NCBI GenBank assembly: GCA_964446385.1
Contig: CAYUOH010000003.1
Coordinates: 133,382 to 197,381, forward strand
Direction: 5' to 3'
DNA length: 64,000 bases
Source of the DNA: CAYSRC01 sp964446385
GTDB taxonomy: Bacteria; Bacillota; Clostridia; Oscillospirales; Ruminococcaceae
The notes below the pieces were generated by a model. That model was given only the letters and a program-made list of their open reading frames with translations, searched no databases and had not been told where the DNA came from. This document shows, piece by piece, positions 34,187 through 41,637 of the stretch; position 1 is the first letter of the stretch, and the number at the start of each line of letters is the position of its first letter. The translations under genes were made by a program, and so were the position numbers.

Positions 34187-34922
34187 TTTTCTTCTCCTTG
34201 CGAGCAAGATTTTTAATCGCGCTGACTTCTTCCTTTGTAAGCTCCCGGTACTGTCCGGTCTGAAGCATTCCCAGGCGGATTGGGCCTATGGACTGCCGCT
34301 TAAGCCTCTTTACCTCAAGGCCGAGTGCCTCGCACATAAGGCGAATTTCACGATTTTTCCCCTCGGTAAGCACAACCTCCACAACACCCCGGGCGGGATC
34401 GTCATTCAGAAGACGCGTGGATGATGCGAAAAGAGTATCCCCCTCAGAGGTTTTCACGCCGGTGGCCATTGCAATAAGCTGTTGCTCTGTGGGGGCAGGA
34501 CTCAGCGTAACGCGGTACAGTTTGTTTATGTTACCCGAAGGGTGTGTAATAAGGTTGGCAAAATCACCGTCGTTGGTGAACAGAAGAAGGCCCTCGCTGT
34601 CCTTGTCCAAACGACCTACGGGATACACGCGGGTATCAAGATCATTCAAAAGCTCGGTGACTATTTTACCGGCGTGGCTGTCACTCATGGTAGTTACATA
34701 TCCGCGAGGCTTGTTGAGGGCGTAGTAAACCTTTGTTATCTTTTTTTCGAAATAAATCCTGTTACCGTCCACCGCAACAACGTCCTTTGCGGGGTTAATC
34801 TTGACGCCAATTGTCGCGACGTGACCGTTTACCTTTACACGTCCCTGCTGTATAAGCAGCTCCGCCGCCCGCCGGGAACAGTATCCCTGGGCAGAAAGCA
34901 CTTTCTGAATACGTTCTTCCAT
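34173..34922 (-). CDS. rRNA pseudouridine synthase (RsuA/RluB/RluE family)
   Basis: This 249-residue protein begins with an S4 RNA-binding domain (RIQKVLSAQGYCSRRAAELL) and then has the catalytic-Asp motif GRLDKDSEGLLLFTNDGD. The enzyme turns a uridine of ribosomal RNA into pseudouridine. In Firmicutes the gene next to scpAB is usually rluB, and the context here fits that. It abuts ytfJ with overlapping start and stop at 34922. Confidence 0.93.
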   Translation of the reverse strand: MEERIQKVLSAQGYCSRRAAELLIQQGRVKVNGHVATIGVKINPAKDVVAVDGNRIYFEKKITKVYYALNKPRGYVTTMSDSHAGKIVTELLNDLDTRVYPVGRLDKDSEGLLLFTNDGDFANLITHPSGNINKLYRVTLSPAPTEQQLIAMATGVKTSEGDTLFASSTRLLNDDPARGVVEVVLTEGKNREIRLMCEALGLEVKRLKRQSIGPIRLGMLQTGQYRELTKEEVSAIKNLARKEKKSARE

Positions 34923-35290
34923 TATTTACCGGCCTTCATGTCGTTGATTTTGTCGATTATTTCCGGAACGCTGCGCACTATGTTGTCCGCTGTGCTTCCG
35001 ACGGTGTCAAGCTGCAGAATTCGTACGCCATGCTCTCCGCTTACGAGGAAAGCGATGGGGACTATACTCACTCCCACTCCCGCTCCGCCGCCGAAATATT
35101 CGCCGTTCTTTGATGAGGGAATGTCGCTGCCGCCGCTGCCCATGCCAATGGTAACCTTGCATACCGGCACTGCGATGTTGCCGTTGCCCATATCAATGGG
35201 ATCGCCTATAACCGTATTGGTTCTTGCAAGATCCTTGATTTTTTCAACTGCTGTTTCAAGAATGCCGCCGATATTACTGCTCTGTGACAT
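34922..35290 (-). CDS. ytfJ: Spore protein YtfJ/GerW
   Basis: This 122-residue protein has the family pattern: an N-terminal helix (GILETAVEKIKDLARTNTVI), the strand GDPIDMGNGNIAVPV, and the glycine-rich FGGGAGVGVSIVPIAF. Known role: GerW is needed for proper spore germination in Bacillus. Its place between a DUF2953 gene and rluB is the usual one in endospore-formers, so this organism is probably a spore-former or descends from one. Confidence 0.92.
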   Translation of the reverse strand: MSQSSNIGGILETAVEKIKDLARTNTVIGDPIDMGNGNIAVPVCKVTIGMGSGGSDIPSSKNGEYFGGGAGVGVSIVPIAFLVSGEHGVRILQLDTVGSTADNIVRSVPEIIDKINDMKAGK

Positions 35291-35942
35291 TTTTGTTCTC
35301 CTTTTCAGCCTTGTTTAGTATTTTGAGATATTTAATAAAGATAATGATTCCCGCAATCAGGATTGTAAACGGTGTACCGTGGATAACGGCGCCAACGCGG
35401 GGTGCGGGAGGCTCCCCCAGAGGGTCAAAAACGGGATTGAAGTCCATGCGTATATATGTAGTACGCCTGAAAAGCTTTGCAAGGAGAGGCATAACATTTC
35501 CCGCGGCGGACCAGGCTGCACCGAGAATGGAACCCGTTAAAAACGGGTCCCTCGCACTGATTGGGACCGCTACATCAATATCAAGTATATCGATGTGTTT
35601 CAACAGCCATTTCAGCGTGGTGCCGGCGTCGTTAAGCACATCCCACACAATGCCGGGCGTAACCTTGAATCTGCTCTGTCTCTTTTCGGACTTGTTTTCT
35701 TCTTTCTTTTCGGGTTCCTCGCCGTTTTTATCCGGTGAATCTTCATTCTTTTCTTTCTTTTTTCCACCCAGTTTGATTTTGAAACAAATGAGGTTTAATT
35801 CTGCTCTGAATTTACGGTCATAGTAAAGGAAACTGAAACTTACGGGGATAAGCATCACCAATATCAGTGCTGCGAGAATTCCGAGGATCAGTATCCCGCC
35901 CCATTTTAGGATTCCAAGCAGAATTTTCAGGATTATTTTCAT
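35274..35942 (-). CDS. DUF2953 membrane-anchored protein
   Basis: This 222-residue protein has one N-terminal transmembrane helix (LGILAALILVMLIPVSFSFL), a charged linker rich in Lys and Glu (residues 55-85), and the DUF2953 domain with DILDIDVAVPISARDPFLTG. A second hydrophobic segment lies near the C-terminus (TILIAGIIIFIKYL). Function unknown; it is nearly always next to ytfJ, as here, with a 17-base overlap. Confidence 0.85.
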   Translation of the reverse strand: MKIILKILLGILKWGGILILGILAALILVMLIPVSFSFLYYDRKFRAELNLICFKIKLGGKKKEKNEDSPDKNGEEPEKKEENKSEKRQSRFKVTPGIVWDVLNDAGTTLKWLLKHIDILDIDVAVPISARDPFLTGSILGAAWSAAGNVMPLLAKLFRRTTYIRMDFNPVFDPLGEPPAPRVGAVIHGTPFTILIAGIIIFIKYLKILNKAEKENKNVTEQ

Positions 35943-36508
35943 CTTTCCAGATCGGGGTCATCCCCGTCGTATATAGCGTCCTCATCAAGAAGACCGACTT
36001 CTCCTGTTATTGAAGGAAGATCCTCCAAGCTTTGCAATCCGAAGCATCTTAAAAATGTGTCAGTAGTCTTAAAGCTTACAGGTCGTCCGGGCAAGTCAAG
36101 ACGTCCGGCCTCTACCACAAGGCCTTTGGATATAAGATTGTTTACCGAACTGCTGCAGTCCACGCCGCGTATCTGATCTATATAGCTGCGGGACACAGGC
36201 TGGTTATACGCTATGATTGCCAGAACCTCAAGAGAGGCCTGGGTCAGAGGAGTGTTGCGTCGGGTATCAAGCGCCCGTGTGACGAAATCGGCGTTAACCG
36301 GGCGGGTGCACAACTGGTAGCGGTCCTCGAACTGCATCAGGCTGATACCGCTTTCGCGGTCGTCAAGCTCAGCCTTTATCGATTTAAGCAAAGACAGCAC
36401 GACTGTTTTATCCTGGCCGATGGCCTCAGCTATCCTGTCTGCTCCTACAGGTTCTGCCACTGCGAAAAGAACAGCCTCCACGGCCCCCTTGTAAAGGGTT
36501 GTATTCAT
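35939..36508 (-). CDS. scpB: Segregation and condensation protein ScpB
   Basis: This 189-residue kleisin partner has two winged-helix domains: YKGAVEAVLFAVAEPVGADR at the start and the conserved LTQASLEVLAIIAYNQPVSR and DQIRGVDCS in the second half. With ScpA and SMC it forms the condensin that organises and segregates the chromosome. It overlaps scpA by four bases. Confidence 0.95.
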   Translation of the reverse strand: MNTTLYKGAVEAVLFAVAEPVGADRIAEAIGQDKTVVLSLLKSIKAELDDRESGISLMQFEDRYQLCTRPVNADFVTRALDTRRNTPLTQASLEVLAIIAYNQPVSRSYIDQIRGVDCSSSVNNLISKGLVVEAGRLDLPGRPVSFKTTDTFLRCFGLQSLEDLPSITGEVGLLDEDAIYDGDDPDLER

Positions 36509-37218
36509 TGCTGCCTCCTTCTGCTGTTCTCAATAACAGCCACATATCCTTCATCAGAAAGTGTTATACGATTGGCACGGATAAGCTCCAGCACCCCTAA
36601 AAATGTGGCTACTGCTTCGCTGCGTGATTTGCATTCCGCGAAGAAATCAAAAATTTTATTCACCCCGTTGCGGCGGATACCGCGGAGAATATGCATAATG
36701 CGGGAAGTTACGGACACCACGGGTGCGGTAACCAAAGTCTCAAATTCCGCTGTACTGATATTCCGCCGGTTTACCATACGGCTGTTCATTCCCTCAGCTG
36801 CGGTAAACAGCTCATAGGGGTCGTGGAGTATGGTATATTCAGTATTGAATTCCATCTCCATAGGCTCCCGGACAAACATACCGGAGCCTTCTGCCATACT
36901 GCGAAGCCGCGACGCGGCCTGTTTGCACAGACTGTACTCGATAAGCTGTCCGGTAAGCTCACGCTCCATCTGCTCAGTTTCCTCCTGCCGGGGCAGAAGT
37001 GCCGTTGATTTCATATGAACCAGACGGGCGGCCATCTCAATAAATTCGCTTGTGGGGTCCAGCTGAGATGTGTCGGATTTGTTCAAAAAAACGAGGTACT
37101 GGTCAATGAGTTCGTAAATCTTTATATCGTAAAGGTTCATCTTGTGTGACGTCACAAGATGAAGCAGAAGGTCCAGAGGGCCCTCGAACTGTTCAAGTTT
37201 GAATTTGACAGCGGACAT
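36505..37218 (-). CDS. scpA: Segregation and condensation protein ScpA
   Basis: This 237-residue kleisin begins KFKLEQFEGPLDLLLHLVTS, the hallmark ScpA start that binds the SMC neck, and ends with a winged helix that binds the SMC cap. Overlap with scpB and a 3-base gap to the M50 protease gene show tight co-transcription. Confidence 0.95.
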   Translation of the reverse strand: MSAVKFKLEQFEGPLDLLLHLVTSHKMNLYDIKIYELIDQYLVFLNKSDTSQLDPTSEFIEMAARLVHMKSTALLPRQEETEQMERELTGQLIEYSLCKQAASRLRSMAEGSGMFVREPMEMEFNTEYTILHDPYELFTAAEGMNSRMVNRRNISTAEFETLVTAPVVSVTSRIMHILRGIRRNGVNKIFDFFAECKSRSEAVATFLGVLELIRANRITLSDEGYVAVIENSRRRQQ

Positions 37219-37220
37219 CG

Positions 37221-37892
37221 TTACCTCGGTACGTATATTCTGGTCATTATTGCGTCCACAAAACGGCTAAGCACGTCGTAGCAGTTAACGGCCGCGGTGT
37301 TAAGAAAGTTCAGAGGAGTATCAAGCACCCCGGCGTAAAGCAGAATGAAAACTCCGATAAAAATGTACTGCTCGTATTTCATAATGCCAAAATATATCTT
37401 TTCGGGCAGAAGCGACCCGAATATTTTGGATCCGTCAAAGGGGGGAATCGGCAGAAGATTAAACACGCACAACCTGACGTCAATTATCGCTATCAGGTAG
37501 AACAGCGTGTAAAGTACGTTTATTGCGTCCCCGGAATTTCCGAATACATAAATCCAGAGAAAAACCTTTGAAATGATATATGATATATAACCCAGAAGAA
37601 AATTGCTTACGGGCCCTGCCAGGGCGGAAAGTGCCATACCTCCCTTGCGGTTGCGGTAGTAATTTGGGTTGATAGGCACAGGCTTAGCCCATCCTATACC
37701 GACTGTAAGCATACACAGCATACCAACGAGGTCAATGTGCTTCAGCGGATTCAATGTCAGACGTCCCATCATTTTCGCCGTGGGATCCCCGAGACGGTAG
37801 GATACATAGGCGTGGGCGGTTTCATGTATGGGTATGGCAACCAGCAGAACAATGAGGCGTGCCACGACTTTCAGTACCATTTCGCTGTCCAT
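37221..37892 (-). CDS. Site-2 protease family (M50) membrane metalloprotease
   Basis: The 223-residue protein starts at 37892, where GGGGGGA precedes the ATG; the longer frame to 37922 has no ribosome site. Zinc motif HETAH (I-P-I-H-E-T-A-H) lies in the first helix, and PIPPFDGSKIF supplies the third ligand Asp. Five or six membrane helices are present. Such short M50 proteins sit upstream of scpA in many Firmicutes; the substrate is unknown. Confidence 0.9.
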   Translation of the reverse strand: MDSEMVLKVVARLIVLLVAIPIHETAHAYVSYRLGDPTAKMMGRLTLNPLKHIDLVGMLCMLTVGIGWAKPVPINPNYYRNRKGGMALSALAGPVSNFLLGYISYIISKVFLWIYVFGNSGDAINVLYTLFYLIAIIDVRLCVFNLLPIPPFDGSKIFGSLLPEKIYFGIMKYEQYIFIGVFILLYAGVLDTPLNFLNTAAVNCYDVLSRFVDAIMTRIYVPR

Positions 37893-37973
37893 AGAAAATC
37901 CCCCCGAAAACACAAAAGACATAATAAGACATATGCATTATATTATATGATTTTTTAACCCAAAAGGCAAAAA

Positions 37974-38001
37974 AATAATCCCTGAAGACGGAGGGATTAT
38001 T
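37974..38001 (-). terminator. Terminator after the GGDEF signalling gene
   Basis: AATAATCCCT and AGGGATTATT pair perfectly, with T-rich flanks on the minus strand. It lies just beyond the stop at 38011. Confidence 0.75.
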
Positions 38002-38010
38002 TATGAATTT

Positions 38011-40500
38011 TTATATTTTGTTTTTTATGGAGTACATGCTTATGTCTGCCCGTTTTACCACGTCGGCAACCGACTTGTCGGTCTCCGGGTCGTAGAACGC
38101 AATGCCAAACGACACCGAAGCCTTACCTTCCTCGTAAGTGGGTATATCCCTTGCCGTTCGTACTGCCTGGTGAAGCTCCGCTGTCAGCCTTCCTGAATTT
38201 TCAAGATCTCTCCCCTGAAGCAGAATGGCAAATTCGTCGCCGCCCACCCGGAACGCCGGACTGTGCACGAAGGCGTTGCATATCAAATTGCAGTTGTTTT
38301 TAATATACTGGTCTCCGGTACTGTGTCCGTATGTGTCGTTAACCATTTTCAGGCTGTCGCAGTCGCACCATACAACGGCAAAGGGTCCTGCCTCTCCGTT
38401 TGCGATATTTTCGTTTAAATCAGCCATAAAATCTACATAGGCAGAAAAGGACTTGACGTGCGTAAGCGGATCAGTGTTGGCTCTGTTGATCGCGCCTTCA
38501 AGCTCCTCCTGAAGCCTCTTTGATGCAAATCGTGCATAGTTTATATATGTGGATGATAAAAGGTTAAGATCGAGCGGTTGGTATATGCACTCATATGCGC
38601 CTGCGGTAAGCATTTCATTGACCATGCTGTCGCTTCCCTCGGCGGTAATACCTATTACAGGGCAGTATACACCGACGGATTTGTAGTATTCTGATATTTC
38701 AAGAGTAGCATCAACACCGTTCATGACAGGCATAACGATATCCATCAGTACCATATCGAAACGTTCGACCTGTTGTACGGTTACGATAGCTTCAGCGCCG
38801 TTGGACGCAGTAACTACGGCAGCCCCTTCACCCTCCAGCATTTGTGCGGTTATTTCCCGGGAAAGCTCGTTGTCGTCCACCAGAAGAATACGGGTACCGC
38901 CGAACAGATTGCCGAAAATATTGTCACCTGCTGAAGACTCGTCAAGCAGCTTCTGGATACGTTCCTGCTCCTCGGCGTCGGAATTTGCAAGACGCGAACG
39001 CCGGCTTCGCAGATAGGACGTGGTTATGTCAAGTGCAAACGCAAAATAGATATCTCCGTAATCGTCGGTGTGAACCATATGGCTGTAGACGTCAATCCAG
39101 TGAATTTCGCCATCTTTGTGCTGTATACGGAAAACGACGTGACCTATGCTCTCACCTTCGTCATCAACTTTGCGTCGGTTGATGGATTCATTAACAGAGG
39201 CATAGTCCTCCGGATGTACCATACCCCGGAAGGTATTTCCTGTATACATCGTAAATTCCTCACGGCTGCTGCAGCCAAATATGTTGACCATAATGTCGTT
39301 GAAGAATATCAGGCGCTGAGTCTCGTCTGCACGATATATAAAGAATCCTCCTGGCATATATTCAGTAAGCTCGCGAACCATGGGAATATTTCCGCGGATA
39401 AATTCAGGGCGTCGCAGCAGGCTTACCTCCATGGTATCATCAGCGTAATCCACCGACATGGTAGAATAGCGCTCAGCCATTTCGGCGACCTTTCTATCAT
39501 CTCCGTAACGTTGACGAATACAGGCTATGCTTGCAAGTATTTTTTCGGAAAAGGCACCGCACTGGCCGTTGATAATCATTGAATACGCATCAATATAGGA
39601 GTAAACAGGCTTGTATTCACGCCGTCCGGTTAGAGACTCGAAAACATCCGCGGCAGATACAATCTGGGCGGCAATTGGTATATCCTCTCCGGAAATACCA
39701 TAGGGGTAGCCGTTTCCGTCCCATTTTTCGTGATGACACAGTGCCACCTGCTCACAGATTTCGAGGTAGCGTGGTTCGAGATATCCGTTCATTCTTACCA
39801 GAATGTCATAACCCTTTCGGGCATGAGTCTTAACTATATTGAATTCCTCGTCAGTAAGCATGCCCGGTTTCATCAAAATACTGTCGGGGATGGCAATTTT
39901 GCCGACGTCGTGCATGGGCGACGCCGCGGCAATAAGGCGGACATCCTCGGGCGTAAGGCCGTATTCGGGCCAGTCATTCATAACCTGCTCGGCAAGCATA
40001 TATGTAAATCCTTTTATAAGACGCAAATGGTTGCTTGTCGCGCTGTCACGGAATTCGATTAACTGGGCAAACATGTCGATGATATTCTCGTTCATGGTAC
40101 GAAGTATGTAGTTGCTTTCGTCAAGCCGAACCTGCTGTTCATACTGACGTCTATATGCATCCGTAATATCAATTAAGCATACGGCAACATGATCGTCATC
40201 CTCTCCGAGGGAGATAACTATTCGGTACCAGCGCCATTCTCCGGCAGTGTCATGATGTCTGAACATTATGGTGTGATCACGTGCGCTGCGGAGCCCCTCA
40301 CGTACGACATCAGGTTCGATGAACCTCATCATCATGCTGCGGTCGTCGGGATGAACGTCGCGGTTGATATTCGGTGTAGTACTCCAGAAAGTTATCCGGT
40401 ATATCCGGATACGTTTCCTCAAAGTATTTGTCACGGGTGTATAAAAGATAACTCCAGTCGGAGAGATTAACATAGAAGGAGGACAGGAATGTTTCGGCAA
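38011..40500 (-). CDS. Multi-domain cyclic-di-GMP signalling protein: PAS-HD-PAS-REC-GGDEF (main part, frameshifted at its start)
   Basis: Domains in order of the reading frame: PAS-like (HPDDRSMMMRF, EWRWYRI), an HD-GYP-type domain (MHDVGKIAIPDSI, then HHEKWDGNGYPYG), a second PAS (FFNDIMVNIFGCSSREEF), a receiver domain (ILLVDDNELSREI, phospho-acceptor Asp in FDMVLMDIVMPVMNG), and GGDEF (intact VGGDEFAILLQ). It can thus both make and possibly degrade cyclic di-GMP, with input through REC. The first 40 residues of this frame are out-of-frame nonsense: the true N-terminus lies in another frame at 40375-40834, joined by a one-base insertion near 40365-40374. Confidence 0.82.
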   Translation of the reverse strand: MPKHSCPPSMLISPTGVIFYTPVTNTLRKRIRIYRITFWSTTPNINRDVHPDDRSMMMRFIEPDVVREGLRSARDHTIMFRHHDTAGEWRWYRIVISLGEDDDHVAVCLIDITDAYRRQYEQQVRLDESNYILRTMNENIIDMFAQLIEFRDSATSNHLRLIKGFTYMLAEQVMNDWPEYGLTPEDVRLIAAASPMHDVGKIAIPDSILMKPGMLTDEEFNIVKTHARKGYDILVRMNGYLEPRYLEICEQVALCHHEKWDGNGYPYGISGEDIPIAAQIVSAADVFESLTGRREYKPVYSYIDAYSMIINGQCGAFSEKILASIACIRQRYGDDRKVAEMAERYSTMSVDYADDTMEVSLLRRPEFIRGNIPMVRELTEYMPGGFFIYRADETQRLIFFNDIMVNIFGCSSREEFTMYTGNTFRGMVHPEDYASVNESINRRKVDDEGESIGHVVFRIQHKDGEIHWIDVYSHMVHTDDYGDIYFAFALDITTSYLRSRRSRLANSDAEEQERIQKLLDESSAGDNIFGNLFGGTRILLVDDNELSREITAQMLEGEGAAVVTASNGAEAIVTVQQVERFDMVLMDIVMPVMNGVDATLEISEYYKSVGVYCPVIGITAEGSDSMVNEMLTAGAYECIYQPLDLNLLSSTYINYARFASKRLQEELEGAINRANTDPLTHVKSFSAYVDFMADLNENIANGEAGPFAVVWCDCDSLKMVNDTYGHSTGDQYIKNNCNLICNAFVHSPAFRVGGDEFAILLQGRDLENSGRLTAELHQAVRTARDIPTYEEGKASVSFGIAFYDPETDKSVADVVKRADISMYSIKNKI

Positions 40501-40834
40501 AGTATTTTATAAAAATCTGGTACTTGTTGCGTTCATTTTCAAGCGTAAGGTTTTCAAGCTCACTTTCCAGAAGTTTGAATCGTAAATTCTGTTGTGTAGA
40601 ATAGGTTTTTAAAGCCAGTGTTATGATTAATAACACAAATAATACGAACAGTGAGACAATCCAGGGATTCGTGTCCAGCGTGATTTCAAGGGTGTTCTTC
40701 CATGCAATACCGATGCAAAAAATAACGGTAAGAACTGCCGCAACCGACCAGATCGAGATAAACAGCACGCTGTGTTTCCTGTTGGACAGTAGTTCTTTTA
40801 TATCCCTGTGCAAAATAGAGTCCTTGTTGCTCAA
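40310..40834 (-). CDS. N-terminal membrane segment of the cyclic-di-GMP signalling protein, separated by a frameshift
   Basis: The frame begins at TTG (40832-40834; GAGG ten bases upstream). It has two transmembrane helices (SVLFISIWSVAAVLTVIFCI and WIVSLFVLFVLLIITLAL), a coiled coil, and the start of a PAS domain (YLLYTRDKYFEETYPDIPDN). About residue 150 it runs out of frame. Dropping one T near 40370 gives YYTEINRDVHPDDR and joins the main frame. The last 20 or so residues listed here are therefore spurious. Confidence 0.7.
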   Translation of the reverse strand: MSNKDSILHRDIKELLSNRKHSVLFISIWSVAAVLTVIFCIGIAWKNTLEITLDTNPWIVSLFVLFVLLIITLALKTYSTQQNLRFKLLESELENLTLENERNKYQIFIKYFAETFLSSFYVNLSDWSYLLYTRDKYFEETYPDIPDNFLEYYTEYQPRRSSRRPQHDDEVHRT

Positions 40835-40947
40835 GAAAATATACCTCTTCTGTCACTGAATTTGCATTATTATATAATAATTATAATATCACACTTATAT
40901 TGCAAAATTCTATATAAATACCTTTCTTTATATTAATATTTTATTGA

Positions 40948-40965
40948 TTGTGAAAATTTTCACAA
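40948..40965. promoter_or_regulatory. Rex-type redox operator upstream of the hydrogenase operon
   Basis: TTGTGAAAATTTTCACAA is a perfect 18-base palindrome and matches the Rex consensus TTGTGAA-N4-TTCACAA exactly. Rex is a repressor that leaves DNA when NADH is high. It lies 184 bases before the first gene of the NAD-linked hydrogenase operon, so H2 production would be induced when NADH builds up. Confidence 0.82.
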
Positions 40966-41032
40966 ATTTATCGTTTTTGAGGCCCTCTTCGCCTTTACAA
41001 AAGACCTTCTTTGTGATAATCTTTCGTTGGAA

Positions 41033-41090
41033 GTTCCGCAGTTTTGCGGGACTGATTGGCTACCCGTTTTTTGCGGAACGGGTTTGTTTT
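41033..41090 (+). promoter_or_regulatory. Attenuator-like leader of the hydrogenase operon
   Basis: GTTCCGCA (41033-41040) can pair with TGCGGGAC (41045-41052; one G-U pair) or with TGCGGAAC (41072-41079). The second choice would block the terminator-like hairpin ACCCGTT/AACGGGT (41062-41083), which is followed by TTGTTTT. These mutually exclusive pairings are the layout of a transcription attenuator. The rest of 40835-41148 holds the Rex site and AT-rich sequence. Confidence 0.5.
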
Positions 41091-41148
41091 ATGCCAAATT
41101 GAGATCTAAAAAAGTACGAAGAATAATTAAAAGAAGGAGTAAATATCC

Positions 41149-41637
41149 ATGGCGCATCTCAGCGAAACCGCTGTGGCCAAGATCAACGAGATTTGTGACC
41201 GTTACGCAGCGGAAAAAACGCCCTTGATTATGATTCTCAGTGACGTCCAGAGAGAGTACGGCTACGTACCCCTTGACGTACAGGAGGTCATCTCAGCCAA
41301 AACCGGTATTCCGGTAGCGGAAATTTACGGCGTTGTAACTTTTTATTCATTTTTCTCCCTGCAGCCCAAGGGTAAATACGTGATCGGTTGTTGCCTCGGC
41401 ACTGCCTGCTACGTAAAAGGCGCCCAGAAAATCATTGATCAGTTTTGTGAGCTTTTGGGAATCCAGCCCGGCGAGACCACAAAGGACGGTATGTTCACCA
41501 TTGACGCTCTGCGTTGCATCGGCGCCTGCGCCGCTGCCCCCGCTGTTTCCATCAACGGCGAGGTTTATGCCCGCGTAAAGCTCGACGACGTACCCGGAAT
41601 CATCAAGACTTACCGTGAGAAGGGAGGAGCAGCATAA
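41149..41637 (+). CDS. NAD-dependent [FeFe]-hydrogenase, NuoE-like [2Fe-2S] subunit
   Basis: This 162-residue thioredoxin-fold ferredoxin has the four-cysteine set of the 24-kDa family: CCLGTACYVKG and CIGACAAAP. It is the small electron-transfer subunit (HydC/HndA type) of the trimeric hydrogenase encoded with the next two genes. AAGGAG lies 11 bases before the ATG. Its TAA overlaps the next ATG by one base. Confidence 0.93.
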   Translation: MAHLSETAVAKINEICDRYAAEKTPLIMILSDVQREYGYVPLDVQEVISAKTGIPVAEIYGVVTFYSFFSLQPKGKYVIGCCLGTACYVKGAQKIIDQFCELLGIQPGETTKDGMFTIDALRCIGACAAAPAVSINGEVYARVKLDDVPGIIKTYREKGGAA

